DNA of 64,000 nt from Lachnospiraceae bacterium NK3A20 (GCA_900107575.1 FNQX01000006.1:1-64000), one strand, 5' to 3'. Counted from the stretch's first letter, positions 16,973 through 26,234 are shown. The notes: a model not told the origin generated them from the sequence alone. Numbers and translations are program-made.

Positions 16973-18619
16973 TTACTTCTTCTGGACGTATTTGAGGCAA
17001 TCGAGTGTGACTGCAGTGAGGATGATGATGCCCTCGAACACGAACTGCAGGTTCGTGTCGATGCCGAGGATGGTCAGCGAATAGGTCAGTGCCGTGAAGA
17101 TCAGCACGCCGACGACCACGCCGGAGATTCGTCCGATACCACCGGTGAAGGAAACGCCGCCGACCACGCAGGCCGCGATCGCATCCATGTCCCAGCCCTG
17201 CCCATAAGCCGCGGAGCCGGAGCCGACCATTCGCATACACTCGAGCCACGAGCCGAAGCCATAGAGGATGCCCGCCATGATGAAGGCGCCCATGGTGACT
17301 TTGAATACGGAGATACCGGATGCCGCTGCAGCCTCCGGGTTGCCGCCGACAGCGTAGAGATTCTTGCCGAATCTCGTCTTGTTCCAGATGAACCATACGA
17401 TCGCGATTGCCGCAACAGCCCAGATGATGATCGTCGGGAACTTGCCGATCTTGGGAATGAAAATAGCAGGTATGCCGGGTTCAATGGCGCCGAACGACAC
17501 GCCCTTTGTCGCGTAGGTAACGAGACCGAAAATGATCAGCATGTTCGACATGGTCGAAATGAAGGGATGCATCTTGAACTTCGCGGTGAAGAAGCCTGCA
17601 ATCGAGGTGAAGCAGGTGCTGAATATAATGCAGCACAACAGGGCGAGGATGGCCCGCACGAGGATCGGCAGAGCCGTAAAATCAAAGATATGCCCGAACA
17701 CGCTGCCGGTATTGATCCCCTGGTGCATGATGATGGTCGCGGTGACCATGCCCATGCCAACCATACGGCCGACGGAAAGATCCGTACCGGTGAGGAGGAT
17801 CAGTCCCGCTACGCCGAGCGCGAGGAACATACGCGGCGATGCCTGCTGGAAAATATTCAGGATGTTCGCTACCGTGAACAGCTGTGTACCCTTCAGCACC
17901 GGTGTGATGATGCACAGGAAAATGAAGATCAGGATGATGACGATGTACAGGCCATTCTTCAACAGGAACTGTTTGCGGTTGAAGGTGTACTTATAGTTCT
18001 CCCAGGACTGTGCGCGGTTCTCTGCGAACGTGAACTTCGACATCCTGAGAAGATCAATCAGATGGTAGCGGTAGGCGAATGCCTCATGTCTGCGATCCTT
18101 GATCCTCTGCAGCTCGTTGTCCAGACTCATCCTGGCGTCGAACTGGCGGTTCCTGTAGACGTAGTTCTCATCCTTGATCTCTTTCCTGTCGGTGAGTTCA
18201 GAGATGATCTTCTCGTGCTCCTTTTTCAGCTCCGCAAGTTTCTGTTCGTACTGCTGCTGCGCCTGTGCCTTCTCCGCGGCACAGCTCTCCTCTACCGGAT
18301 GGAAATATTCGCCGAAATGCTCTTTGAGATAGTTCTCGCCATCCGCGATGAGGCTCTCAACCTTTCCTTTGTTCTTCGCCTCGACTTCCTTTGCCGCGGC
18401 AAGAGCTGTCTCATCTTTGCGGATCGCCTCTGCCCGCTCTTCCTTCGTATAGTTCTTATCCGCCTTGATGAGTTCGATGTGATTCCTCAGCCGGCGGACC
18501 TTCTCGGTTCCATCCTGCCGCAGCTCATCGAGCTGCTCCTGGATCTTGCCAATGTACTCGTCAATCGGCCTGCGAAGACTCTCTTCATCCTGCGCCGATA
18601 GTATCCTGGTGTCTGTCAT
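16973..18619 (-). CDS. mglC: Mgl-type sugar ABC permease with large N-terminal coiled-coil extension
   Basis: A 548-residue protein. Residues about 222-548 are a normal MglC/RbsC-type permease with about ten membrane helices, GTDLSVGRM and GGNPEAAAASGI. Usual family members have about 320-390 residues. Residues 1-215 are an extra soluble region rich in Glu, Lys, Gln and Ala with long predicted coiled coils. It has no known domain that I recognise and lies on the cytoplasmic side. The start at 18619 is set by GGGGGAGG nine bases upstream. It follows mglA by 16 bp. Confidence 0.88.
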   Translation of the reverse strand: MTDTRILSAQDEESLRRPIDEYIGKIQEQLDELRQDGTEKVRRLRNHIELIKADKNYTKEERAEAIRKDETALAAAKEVEAKNKGKVESLIADGENYLKEHFGEYFHPVEESCAAEKAQAQQQYEQKLAELKKEHEKIISELTDRKEIKDENYVYRNRQFDARMSLDNELQRIKDRRHEAFAYRYHLIDLLRMSKFTFAENRAQSWENYKYTFNRKQFLLKNGLYIVIILIFIFLCIITPVLKGTQLFTVANILNIFQQASPRMFLALGVAGLILLTGTDLSVGRMVGMGMVTATIIMHQGINTGSVFGHIFDFTALPILVRAILALLCCIIFSTCFTSIAGFFTAKFKMHPFISTMSNMLIIFGLVTYATKGVSFGAIEPGIPAIFIPKIGKFPTIIIWAVAAIAIVWFIWNKTRFGKNLYAVGGNPEAAAASGISVFKVTMGAFIMAGILYGFGSWLECMRMVGSGSAAYGQGWDMDAIAACVVGGVSFTGGIGRISGVVVGVLIFTALTYSLTILGIDTNLQFVFEGIIILTAVTLDCLKYVQKK

Positions 18620-18635
18620 TGTCTGTTTCCTCCCC

Positions 18636-20201
18636 CTACAGGTACTGTGCACTGAGCCGCAACAATTCTTCCTGATTCGTATCCTTCGTATTCACGATAC
18701 CGGACAGCCTTCCGTTCGACATGACGCCGATCCGGTTCGTGATCCCCAGGATCTCCGGCATCTCAGAAGATACCACAATGATCGTCTTGCCCTGCTTCGC
18801 CATCTCTATAATCAGCTCATAGATCTCGTACTTGGCGCCGACGTCGATGCCTCTGGTTGGCTCATCCATCAGGAAGATTTTGGGGTCACGCTCCAGCCAT
18901 TTGCCGAAGATGACCTTCTGCTGATTGCCGCCGGAGAGCGCCGTGATCATATCGTCCGGCCCCATGCACTTGGTGTGCATGACATTGATCTCTTTGGACG
19001 TCGCACGTATCATCTTGTCCTCAGAGAGCGCGGGACCGTTCTGATAATGTTTCAGATTGGCGATTGTCGTGTTGAAGGTCAGGTCACCTTTGAGGAAGAG
19101 GCCGTTCGCCTTTCTCTCCTCCGTGATCATCGCAAAGCCGTGTTCCATGGCTTCGCCCGAGTTCTGGAAGTTCATGAGGCGCTTGTTGTAATACACCCGC
19201 CCGGACGCCCTCGTCCGAACGCCGAATATCGTCTCCAGAAGCTCTGTGCGGCCCGCGCCGACCAGTCCGTAGAGGCCGAAAATCTCACCTTCCTGCACAT
19301 CGAAGGTGATGTCCCGAAGGTGTGGCTCGAATTTCGTGGACAGATGCTGGATGGAGAGAATGGTCTCTCCCGGCGTGTTGTCGACCGGCGGGAAACGGTT
19401 GTCCAGAGATCTTCCGACCATGGCCGCGATCAGCTCGTTCATGTTCGTGTCCCTGGTCGCCTTGGTCATGACCAGGTTGCCGTCACGCAGGACGGAAACC
19501 TCATCGCAGATCTCGAACACCTCGTCCATCTTGTGGGAAATATAGATCAGGGAAATCCCCTGTGCCTTGAGCTTGCGCATCATGTCGAAGAGCTTCTCCA
19601 CTTCCGGTACGGTCAGGGAGGAGGTGGGCTCATCCAGCACGATGATCTTCGAATGATAGGAAATGGCTTTGGCGATCTCGCACATCTGGCGTTTCGAAAC
19701 GGACATCTGACGCATCGGCTGTGTCAGATTGACGGTAATGCCAAGGCCGCGGAACAGCTCTGCCGCCTCCTTGCGCATCCGCCCTTCATCAATGATTCCC
19801 ATGGAATTGACCGGATAGCGGCCGAGGAAGAGGTTGTCCACCACGCTTCTCTCGAGGCACTGGTTCAGTTCCTGATGAACCATGGCGATGCCGTTCTCCA
19901 GCGCGTCCTTCGGTCCCGCGAAACTGACCTCTTTGCCATCCAGAAAGATTTGTCCCTCGTCCTTCTGATAGGTGCCGAACAGACATTTCATCATCGTGGA
20001 CTTGCCCGCGCCGTTCTCCCCCATCAGACCCATAATCGTGCCCCGTTTCACATTCATGTTGATGTGATCGAGAACGCGGTTACGACCGAACGACTTGCAC
20101 ATGCCGCGGATGGAGAGGATGACGTCATCCTTAGTCCCCATCTTCTCCCCGGGCGGGATGGCACCTGTCTGTGCCCTGTTATTCTCTGTCATTTCTACCA
20201 T
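18636..20201 (-). CDS. mglA: Mgl-type sugar ABC transporter ATPase (two ABC domains)
   Basis: A 521-residue protein with two fused nucleotide-binding domains. Domain 1 has Walker A GENGAGKST, an atypical signature MSVSKRQ and Walker B VLDEPT. Domain 2 has a degenerate Walker A (GLVGAGRTE), the signature LSGGNQQK and LMDEPTRG. This asymmetry is normal for MglA/RbsA. It energises glucose/galactose import with MglB and MglC. The start has GGGG about seven bases upstream. It is separated from mglB by a hairpin with a T-run. Confidence 0.93.
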   Translation of the reverse strand: MVEMTENNRAQTGAIPPGEKMGTKDDVILSIRGMCKSFGRNRVLDHINMNVKRGTIMGLMGENGAGKSTMMKCLFGTYQKDEGQIFLDGKEVSFAGPKDALENGIAMVHQELNQCLERSVVDNLFLGRYPVNSMGIIDEGRMRKEAAELFRGLGITVNLTQPMRQMSVSKRQMCEIAKAISYHSKIIVLDEPTSSLTVPEVEKLFDMMRKLKAQGISLIYISHKMDEVFEICDEVSVLRDGNLVMTKATRDTNMNELIAAMVGRSLDNRFPPVDNTPGETILSIQHLSTKFEPHLRDITFDVQEGEIFGLYGLVGAGRTELLETIFGVRTRASGRVYYNKRLMNFQNSGEAMEHGFAMITEERKANGLFLKGDLTFNTTIANLKHYQNGPALSEDKMIRATSKEINVMHTKCMGPDDMITALSGGNQQKVIFGKWLERDPKIFLMDEPTRGIDVGAKYEIYELIIEMAKQGKTIIVVSSEMPEILGITNRIGVMSNGRLSGIVNTKDTNQEELLRLSAQYL

Positions 20202-20279
20202 AATCTGCCCCTGTAACTGTATTGCTGTTTCATCGCTGCCCTGGCGGCAAACAAAAGGCCTCCCGGCAGTTCCCCTCTC

Positions 20280-20315
20280 AAAAAAAGACGGGGCATCAGG
20301 AAGAGCGCCTGATGC
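20280..20315 (-). terminator. Intercistronic attenuator between mglB and mglA
   Basis: GCATCAGG pairs with CCTGATGC around a 7-nt loop; leftward, after CCCGTC, comes T7-8. It lies 24 bp past the mglB stop and within the operon, so it likely stops part of the transcripts and leaves the binding protein in excess. Confidence 0.6.
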
Positions 20316-20338
20316 GCCTGAACTTGCTGAAGATGAAC

Positions 20339-21676
20339 TTACTGTGCCAGAAGTGCGGTATAGGAAGCCGCGTTATCTGTCTTCACCATGTTGATCGCGA
20401 ATGCATCGTACTCATCAGGATTGCCGAGACGGTTTGTGATGTTGGACTCGGTCTGACCGTCACCGCCGATATACTCGACGTTCAGGTTCAGGAGATCATC
20501 ATAGTTCTCGAGCAGAGGCTGGTAAGTGGAGCCAAGGAAGTTATCTGCTGCGTTATAGATATCCAGCCATACCTTCTTCTCCGGATGTGCGGATGCATCG
20601 AGCTGGTTGGCAACCGGTGCGTAAGGAACCGTAGAATCCAGGAAATCCTGGTAGTTGTCTGCAGTTACCGCTACGTTCAATGCGTAGTAGGAACGCTCGG
20701 ACTCCTCGTATTTATATACATCGCTGCTCAGTACGTTCCCTGCATCATCCGCGGTGCCGATACCGCTATCAATGTCTACGTTGTCCAGACCGTTGCGGAG
20801 TACACGCAGTGTCAGGTAAGCCTGTACATCAGCGTGCTGGGAGATCGTTCCGCCGTAGCCGTTCGCGATGGCCGCAACTGCGTCGCTGTTCGCATCATAT
20901 CCGAAGGTCGGAACCTTATTCGACTGAGACCAGGCATTGAACATTGCCATGCCCATGCCATCGTTGTTGGAAACAACGACATCAATCTGATCACCGAAAG
21001 AAGCGGACCAGGTGCCGATCGCGTTGCCTGCGGTAGCGGCATCCCAGGTAGCTCCTGCGGAGTTCTTCATCTCCTGGGAAGCGAGCTCACGGATTGTCAG
21101 ATCCACGCCGTCAATCTTGCCATCCTGTACTACCGTCGCGGAACCGTCAGTATTGGTGCCGGCCGGTGTGGGATCAATGTTGCCGTCCTTCTCAATGCCG
21201 GTGCCAAGTGCGGCACGAACGCCACGGGTACGCGCGATGGAATCGTTGTGTCCTACATCGCCGATCGCCAGCACATAGCCGATAATGCCATCGCCGTTGC
21301 GGTCGATCTCATCAATGTGTGCCTTGACATAATCCGCGACCATCTGGCCCTGCAGCTCTGCGCCCTGGTTCGCATCGAAACCTACGTAATAGGTCTTGTC
21401 ATTGAAGGACAGAGCGTTCATGTCCAGTTCGCCGGTCGTCGAGTTCGACGGCTGCTTGTTGTACCAGACAAGGGGCTTATCTGCATTGGCGACTTCGCCG
21501 CCCTCTGCTGCCGGTGCTGCCGCTTCGGTCGTCGCTGCCGCTTCGGTTGCCGCAGAGGTCGCTGCTGTCGCCTCAGTTGCACCGGTCGTTGTGGTGTCGG
21601 ATGCGCCGCCGCCACAACCTGCCAGTAACGTGCCGGTCATCGCAGCAGCCAACAGGACTGCTAATTGCTTCTTCAT
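20339..21676 (-). CDS. mglB: Circularly permuted glucose/galactose-binding lipoprotein
   Basis: A 445-residue lipoprotein (lipobox LLAGC) with an Ala/Thr-rich linker to about residue 75. The mature domain opens with PLVWYNKQPSNS, which matches the VVFFNKEPS segment found about 100 residues into normal MglB. Core motifs follow: YYVGFDA, VVSNNDGMGMA and PTFGYDANSDA. The segment that normally opens MglB (IYKYDDNF to ALAINLVDP) is instead at the C terminus, as IYNAADNF to AFAINMVKTDN. The topology is thus circularly permuted, as described for the Treponema pallidum protein Tp0684. AAAGGAGGG precedes the ATG at 21676. Confidence 0.88.
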   Translation of the reverse strand: MKKQLAVLLAAAMTGTLLAGCGGGASDTTTTGATEATAATSAATEAAATTEAAAPAAEGGEVANADKPLVWYNKQPSNSTTGELDMNALSFNDKTYYVGFDANQGAELQGQMVADYVKAHIDEIDRNGDGIIGYVLAIGDVGHNDSIARTRGVRAALGTGIEKDGNIDPTPAGTNTDGSATVVQDGKIDGVDLTIRELASQEMKNSAGATWDAATAGNAIGTWSASFGDQIDVVVSNNDGMGMAMFNAWSQSNKVPTFGYDANSDAVAAIANGYGGTISQHADVQAYLTLRVLRNGLDNVDIDSGIGTADDAGNVLSSDVYKYEESERSYYALNVAVTADNYQDFLDSTVPYAPVANQLDASAHPEKKVWLDIYNAADNFLGSTYQPLLENYDDLLNLNVEYIGGDGQTESNITNRLGNPDEYDAFAINMVKTDNAASYTALLAQ

Positions 21677-21752
21677 AATAGTACCCTCCTTTGATTTTGC
21701 GGTGTGAGGCAGTTTGCACAACGCCTTCATCGCTTTTGCTATCCAATGAAGT

Positions 21753-21782
21753 ATTATAGACCGGTGTCGGTATATTTTTCAA
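21753..21782 (-). promoter_or_regulatory. mglBAC promoter
   Basis: TTGAAA (-35, 21777-21782) and TATAAT (-10, 21753-21758) with an 18-bp spacer, about 77 bp upstream of mglB. The spacer holds ACCG-N4-CGGT, a possible operator half-pair for the adjacent LacI-type regulator. Confidence 0.7.
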
Positions 21783-21811
21783 TAGATCATTTGTGCATTC
21801 TGTCTATATTT

Positions 21812-22813
21812 TTAGTGGCAAATTTTGATTCCGTCCTGCGTCGACTCCCGCTCTACGAGGCTGACCGGCATGATCGTCCGCTCCGGCACAGCGCGGCCTG
21901 CTCTCGCGTCCTCAATCAGATCCAGGACCTTTGCTGCCATCTCCTGCAGCGGCTGGTGGATGGTCGTCAGCGTCGGATTGGTCAGCCGTGCGAGCTCGAC
22001 ATCGTCGAACCCGATCAGTTTGATATCGCCCGGAATGGACTTGCCGATCCTGCTGCACACCTGGATGACTTTCGCCGCGACAAGGTCCGAGGTTGCGAAG
22101 ATGCCGTCGACGTCCGGGTTCTCGCTGAGGGCACGCTGGATGAACGCGTAATATTCCATCGAGTCGAAATCATTCTCACTCCCACGGTAAATGCTGCACG
22201 TAACGCCCGCCTTCGCCGCGGCGCCGACAAAGCCCTTCTCCCTGTTGTCCCCCGGCATGTCGCTCGTAAGGTTCGTGCCAAGGAAGAGGATGTTGCGGCA
22301 GCCTCTCTCTACCAGGTGCTGCGCCGCAAGTTCCCCGCCCAGCTCGTTGTCCACCATGACCGTGCTCGTGCCGCCCTCAATATAGCGCTCGACAGTGATG
22401 ATCGGGATGTGGAACTTCTTCAGTGCGGAGGGATTGATATCGCTGGAGAACAGGACGACGCCAGTTGCGAAGCTGTTCTGGCACAGGGCGAGGACGTTGC
22501 TCTCCTTCTCGGAATCGCCGCTGGAATTGTACAGGAACAGGGTATAGTGTCGTTTCGTGCACTCCTTCTCGAGCCGCGAGATCACCTTCGCGAAATACGG
22601 ATGGACCACGTGCGGCACGACAATGGCGATGCTGTTCATGTCCTTTTTCGAGAGGCCGCGCGCCACGATATTGGGCGAGTAGCTGAGCTCGTCCATCGCA
22701 TCGTATACCTTGCGCCTTGTTTTCTCACTGATGTAGCCGCGGTTGTTGAGCACGCGGGATACGGTTTCCACCGCCACCCCCGCTCTCTCCGCGACGTCTT
22801 TCATGGTTGCCAT
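21812..22813 (-). CDS. LacI-family transcriptional regulator
   Basis: A 333-residue regulator. The N-terminal helix-turn-helix and hinge helix are clear: MKDVAERAGVAVETVSRVLN and YSPNIVARGLSKK. A periplasmic-binding-protein-like sensor domain follows (about residues 62-330). It lies between the GH32 gene and mglB, reading the same way and 53 bp behind GH32. It therefore most likely senses a fructan or sucrose breakdown product and controls the upstream importer operon; it could also control mgl. Palindromes at 27670 and 24284 are candidate operators. Confidence 0.9.
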   Translation of the reverse strand: MATMKDVAERAGVAVETVSRVLNNRGYISEKTRRKVYDAMDELSYSPNIVARGLSKKDMNSIAIVVPHVVHPYFAKVISRLEKECTKRHYTLFLYNSSGDSEKESNVLALCQNSFATGVVLFSSDINPSALKKFHIPIITVERYIEGGTSTVMVDNELGGELAAQHLVERGCRNILFLGTNLTSDMPGDNREKGFVGAAAKAGVTCSIYRGSENDFDSMEYYAFIQRALSENPDVDGIFATSDLVAAKVIQVCSRIGKSIPGDIKLIGFDDVELARLTNPTLTTIHQPLQEMAAKVLDLIEDARAGRAVPERTIMPVSLVERESTQDGIKICH

Positions 22814-22866
22814 CTCTCTGTCTCCTGTCTCTGATCTGCGGTGAAACCTCCATCGTCCACCGTTTC

Positions 22867-24231
22867 TCAGATCAGTCGCACCGTGCAGTATCTGCCCTCC
22901 GGTGAGATTGTCTCTTGAATATAGCTGTCCCGGATTCGCACCGAGCCGTCCGGAAGCTTCTCCTCATACGGCAGGGCTTCTGCCGCGAAGCTCTGGCGGA
23001 TATAGTAGCCCGTCTCATCTCTTCCCAGAGAGAGCTCTCTTGGAAGGGAGAGCGTACCGGTATAGTTCGTACCGCGATTCGGGATTCTGAGCCAGGCGAT
23101 CTGGATCACACGCTCGTCCGTATTGGAGTAGGTCTGGCCCGCATAAGGGAGCTTCTCTTCTCCCTCAAAGAGATGGAGGAGCCCCGTTTCCGGCGTGAAG
23201 ACATACCCATCGAAGCTTCCCAGGTAGTAGTAGCCATCCGCCGAGAGGAAGGCCCATTTCTCTCCTCCATCATCCGCGCGAAGGCGCACGAGATCCGGGC
23301 ACTCCCACATGGGATCGTAGTCCATCTTCTGTGTGATCTCCCACTCTTCCAGATCCGCAGAGCGAAGAATCGCGAACGACTTGCCTTGGAGGAAGAGAAC
23401 CATCACATAGCTCTTTGTCTCCTCATGCCAGAAGATCTTGGGGTCCCTGTTGTCTCCGCCAAGATTCGGCAGGTGCCAGCCCTCGAATTTCTGTATCGTT
23501 TTGCCATTGTCCGTGGAAAATGCCAGGCGCTGCGTATTGACGACGCCGGGAACGAGCCTTGTCGGGTCCTGCGACGCCGTGTAGAAAAAGAGCAGGGCAT
23601 CCTTCGGCAGACCGAAGCATCCTCTCTCATTCACCAGCCCGCACCCCGAGAACATGGCGCCGTTGTCATCCGGGAACATGATGTCATCGACATAGTGAAA
23701 ATGCAGAAGATCGTCCGATACCGCGTGTCCCCAGCTCATGTTGGCCCACTCGACGTTCATGGGATTGTGCTGGTAGAACAGGTGCCAGACGCCGTTCTGG
23801 TACACGAGCCCATTGGGATCGTTGATCCAGCCAACCGGAGCGGTATAGTGGAGCTGCGGTCGTGCCGGATCTTCGGCCCCCGTATCTTCTTCTCCCTTAA
23901 GAGCGGCATAGGAATACACCTGATGATCCGTCTGCGCGATATGGTCGAGGAACGCCTTCGGCTGTTCCGTCTCGATGGTCAGACGCTGTCCCCTCCACGC
24001 CCCGATATTCAGGCAGGAGACATAGTCAGGATCCTTCGTCATATCCTCTTTCCAGGATGTGACGAAACGGAAGATTATCCTGCCTGATGCATCCTTCACA
24101 TAGAACAGTCTCAGGTGGTCGAACCTCACACGCTCTGTCCTGTCCATCGACTCATCGTAGAGATAGACAGGAACTGCCAGGTATGTTCTCTCTGCGGTCA
24201 GTGTCATTGTCGTCATCTGCCTGTCTGTCAT
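22867..24231 (-). CDS. GH32 beta-fructofuranosidase/levanase-type enzyme with extra N-terminal domain
   Basis: A 454-residue, probably cytoplasmic enzyme. GH32 catalytic motifs are complete: WINDPNG (nucleophile Asp138), NRDPK (stabiliser Asp263) and WECPD (acid/base Glu310). Residues 1-about 125 form an extra domain. It resembles the DUF4980-type N-terminal domain of some levanases and ends just before the barrel (RPQLHY). The C-terminal beta-sandwich typical of GH32 is cut to about 50 residues. It likely cleaves fructosyl units from sucrose or fructo-oligosaccharides brought in by the upstream importer. AGAGG six bases before 24231 sets the start. Confidence 0.9.
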   Translation of the reverse strand: MTDRQMTTMTLTAERTYLAVPVYLYDESMDRTERVRFDHLRLFYVKDASGRIIFRFVTSWKEDMTKDPDYVSCLNIGAWRGQRLTIETEQPKAFLDHIAQTDHQVYSYAALKGEEDTGAEDPARPQLHYTAPVGWINDPNGLVYQNGVWHLFYQHNPMNVEWANMSWGHAVSDDLLHFHYVDDIMFPDDNGAMFSGCGLVNERGCFGLPKDALLFFYTASQDPTRLVPGVVNTQRLAFSTDNGKTIQKFEGWHLPNLGGDNRDPKIFWHEETKSYVMVLFLQGKSFAILRSADLEEWEITQKMDYDPMWECPDLVRLRADDGGEKWAFLSADGYYYLGSFDGYVFTPETGLLHLFEGEEKLPYAGQTYSNTDERVIQIAWLRIPNRGTNYTGTLSLPRELSLGRDETGYYIRQSFAAEALPYEEKLPDGSVRIRDSYIQETISPEGRYCTVRLI

Positions 24232-24283
24232 AAGTTTCCTCTCGCCTGTTGTTTTCACCTGATCTCTTTCACTGCTGTCCGAT

Positions 24284-24304
24284 TGTCGTTTCCCACAAAC
24301 GACA
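24284..24304. promoter_or_regulatory. Palindrome upstream of the GH32 gene
   Basis: TGTCGTTT and AAACGACA form 8-bp perfect arms around a 5-nt spacer, 53 bp before the GH32 start. It may be a regulator site or an mRNA hairpin between the permease and GH32 genes. A TATACT-like -10 lies nearby (about 24339), but no convincing -35 was found. Confidence 0.4.
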
Positions 24305-24446
24305 GGTACGAAAAGACAGCATCAGCGGCCGCAACAGAGTATACCATGAATCTCATCACAGTGATTTCTTTGCCGCAGCCGCTGAATATACGATGCTACA
24401 CCCTATAAAAATTATATTCTTGACACAGCTGCCCCGCGGGATTCAA

Positions 24447-25307
24447 TCATCCCTTCACTGCGCCGCTCGTTACGCCTGCCACGATATATTTCTGCAGGAA
24501 CAGATACAGGATCAGAATCGGTAGCATTGCCAGGAGCAGTGCCGCCATGATGAGTCCGATATCCGTCGAGTAGGTACCGTAGAACATCTGCGTCGCGATC
24601 GGGATCGTGTACAGTTCCTTACGTCCCAGAACCAGTGACGGTAACAGGTAGTCGTTCCAGAATGCCATCGCGTCGATGATTGTGACTGTCGCGATTGTGG
24701 GCGAGAGCAGAGGGAAGACGATCTTCCAGAATGTCTGCCATCTGGTACAGCCGTCGATCTCCGCCGCTTCCTCGAGGCCCAGCGGTATGTTCGTGTGAAT
24801 GGCACCGTGGAACATGAAGGTTGCCATTGATACCGAGAAACCGGTGTGCATGAGGATCAGCGTCCACCTGTGGTTCAAGATATTGAAGATGCCGCCATAG
24901 ACCGAAACGATTGGCACCATCAGCACCTGGAAAGGAATGACCATGGAGGCGACCATCAGTGAGAACAGGATCGTGCAGGCCTTCCAGTTGTTGCGGACGA
25001 TGACGAATGCCGCCATCGCAGATACCAGGATCGTCAGGATCGTCGAGGAAATGGTGATGATCGCCGAGTTACCGAATACCTTCCAGAAATCCATCTTGTC
25101 CATGGCCTTCGGGAAATTCTTGCCCGTGAAGCCGTGCTTGCCGACAAGGGCCAGCGGGTTAGTCGTGATGTCTGCCTTCGTCTTGAATACGTTGATCACG
25201 ACGAGCAGGAACGGGAAGATAAACAGTATGAACAGAATAATGAGGATAATGATGAAGATAATATGCAGGGTTTTCTTGCGTTTTCTTGCCTGTTCACTTT
25301 CGTTCAT
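24447..25307 (-). CDS. CUT1 sugar ABC permease, MalG-type (fructan importer)
   Basis: A 286-residue inner-membrane permease with six predicted helices. The cytoplasmic EAA loop reads EEAAEIDGCTRWQTFWKIVFPL. It begins with a TAATG overlap of one base with the partner permease. With 25307-26185 and the binding protein at 26235-27554 it forms one importer; context with GH32 suggests sucrose or fructo-oligosaccharides. No ATPase gene is present, so a shared MsmX-type ATPase elsewhere must serve it. Confidence 0.9.
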   Translation of the reverse strand: MNESEQARKRKKTLHIIFIIILIILFILFIFPFLLVVINVFKTKADITTNPLALVGKHGFTGKNFPKAMDKMDFWKVFGNSAIITISSTILTILVSAMAAFVIVRNNWKACTILFSLMVASMVIPFQVLMVPIVSVYGGIFNILNHRWTLILMHTGFSVSMATFMFHGAIHTNIPLGLEEAAEIDGCTRWQTFWKIVFPLLSPTIATVTIIDAMAFWNDYLLPSLVLGRKELYTIPIATQMFYGTYSTDIGLIMAALLLAMLPILILYLFLQKYIVAGVTSGAVKG

Positions 25308-26185
25308 TACGCTTCAACCTCCCCTCTCTTGCCGATCATAACCTGTGTGATACCTACGACCGCGCAGATCACGAACAGGATCAGAGCTTCCGCCTGGCCT
25401 TCGCCGTAGTTCTTGTAGACGAATGCCTGGTTGTAAACGTGCATGGCAGCCATGACACTGGAGTTGAAAGGTTCGCCCTTGGTCAGTGACAGGTTGACAT
25501 CGTAGATGACGAAGCATCTGGTGATGGACAGGAAAATGCAGGTAACGAAGGAGGATCTCATGAGAGGGATCGTGACATTTTTCATCGCCTGCCAGCCGGT
25601 CGCGCCATCAATGAGAGCGGCCTCCTTGAGGTCAGCCGATACGCTCATGAAACCTGCGACGTAGATCAGCATCATGTAACCTGCGTACTGCCATACCGTG
25701 ACGAGAATCAGGCAGAACATCGCACCTCCTGTCGTGGACAGGGGAGATGCGACGTTGCCGCCGCTGAGAGCACTGCCGATCGCGACAAATGCCCGGTTAA
25801 ACACAAACTTCCAGACGTAGCCCAGAACGATACCGCCGATCAGGTTCGGAATGAAGAAGCCTGCACGGAAGAAGTTCTGGCCCTTGACGCCGCTGGTCAC
25901 AAGGTAAGCCAGAAGGAAGGCTACGATGTTGACCAGAACAACAGAGATCACCGTGTAGATCGCTGTGCGTCCCAGCGCCACCCAGTAATCACCATCCTGG
26001 AATGCCGCTGCATAGTTGGCAAAGGCAACAAACGGCTTGCTCCGCGCGATGCCGTCCCAGCTCGTGAATGTCAGATAGAAGCCATAGACGAACGGGATCA
26101 GCACAACGGCGCAGAACAGGATTGCCGCAGGTCCCGCGAACATCAGAAACTGCGAGACCTTATATTTCATAGTAGTTCGTTTCAT
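25307..26185 (-). CDS. CUT1 sugar ABC permease, MalF-type (fructan importer)
   Basis: A 292-residue permease with six predicted helices and an EAA loop KEAALIDGATGWQAMKNVTIPL. The start at 26185 has CGGGGG six bases upstream; an earlier in-frame ATG at 26203 does not fit. It follows the binding-protein gene by about 50 bp and overlaps the MalG-type partner. Confidence 0.9.
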   Translation of the reverse strand: MKRTTMKYKVSQFLMFAGPAAILFCAVVLIPFVYGFYLTFTSWDGIARSKPFVAFANYAAAFQDGDYWVALGRTAIYTVISVVLVNIVAFLLAYLVTSGVKGQNFFRAGFFIPNLIGGIVLGYVWKFVFNRAFVAIGSALSGGNVASPLSTTGGAMFCLILVTVWQYAGYMMLIYVAGFMSVSADLKEAALIDGATGWQAMKNVTIPLMRSSFVTCIFLSITRCFVIYDVNLSLTKGEPFNSSVMAAMHVYNQAFVYKNYGEGQAEALILFVICAVVGITQVMIGKRGEVEA

Positions 26186-26234
26186 TGTGAACCCCCGGCT
26201 CAATGCGAAACATCAGCTGTTGCATTACGAGGCA

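Noticed and set aside
18546-20216. Long plus-strand reading frame (556 codons) opposite mglA
   Set aside because: It mirrors a clear ABC ATPase, has no recognisable domain and reflects codon bias of the real gene.
20222-21628. Plus-strand frame of 468 codons opposite mglB
   Set aside because: Antisense shadow of a well-supported lipoprotein gene; its Arg/Cys/Gly-rich end is the mirror of the Ala/Thr linker.
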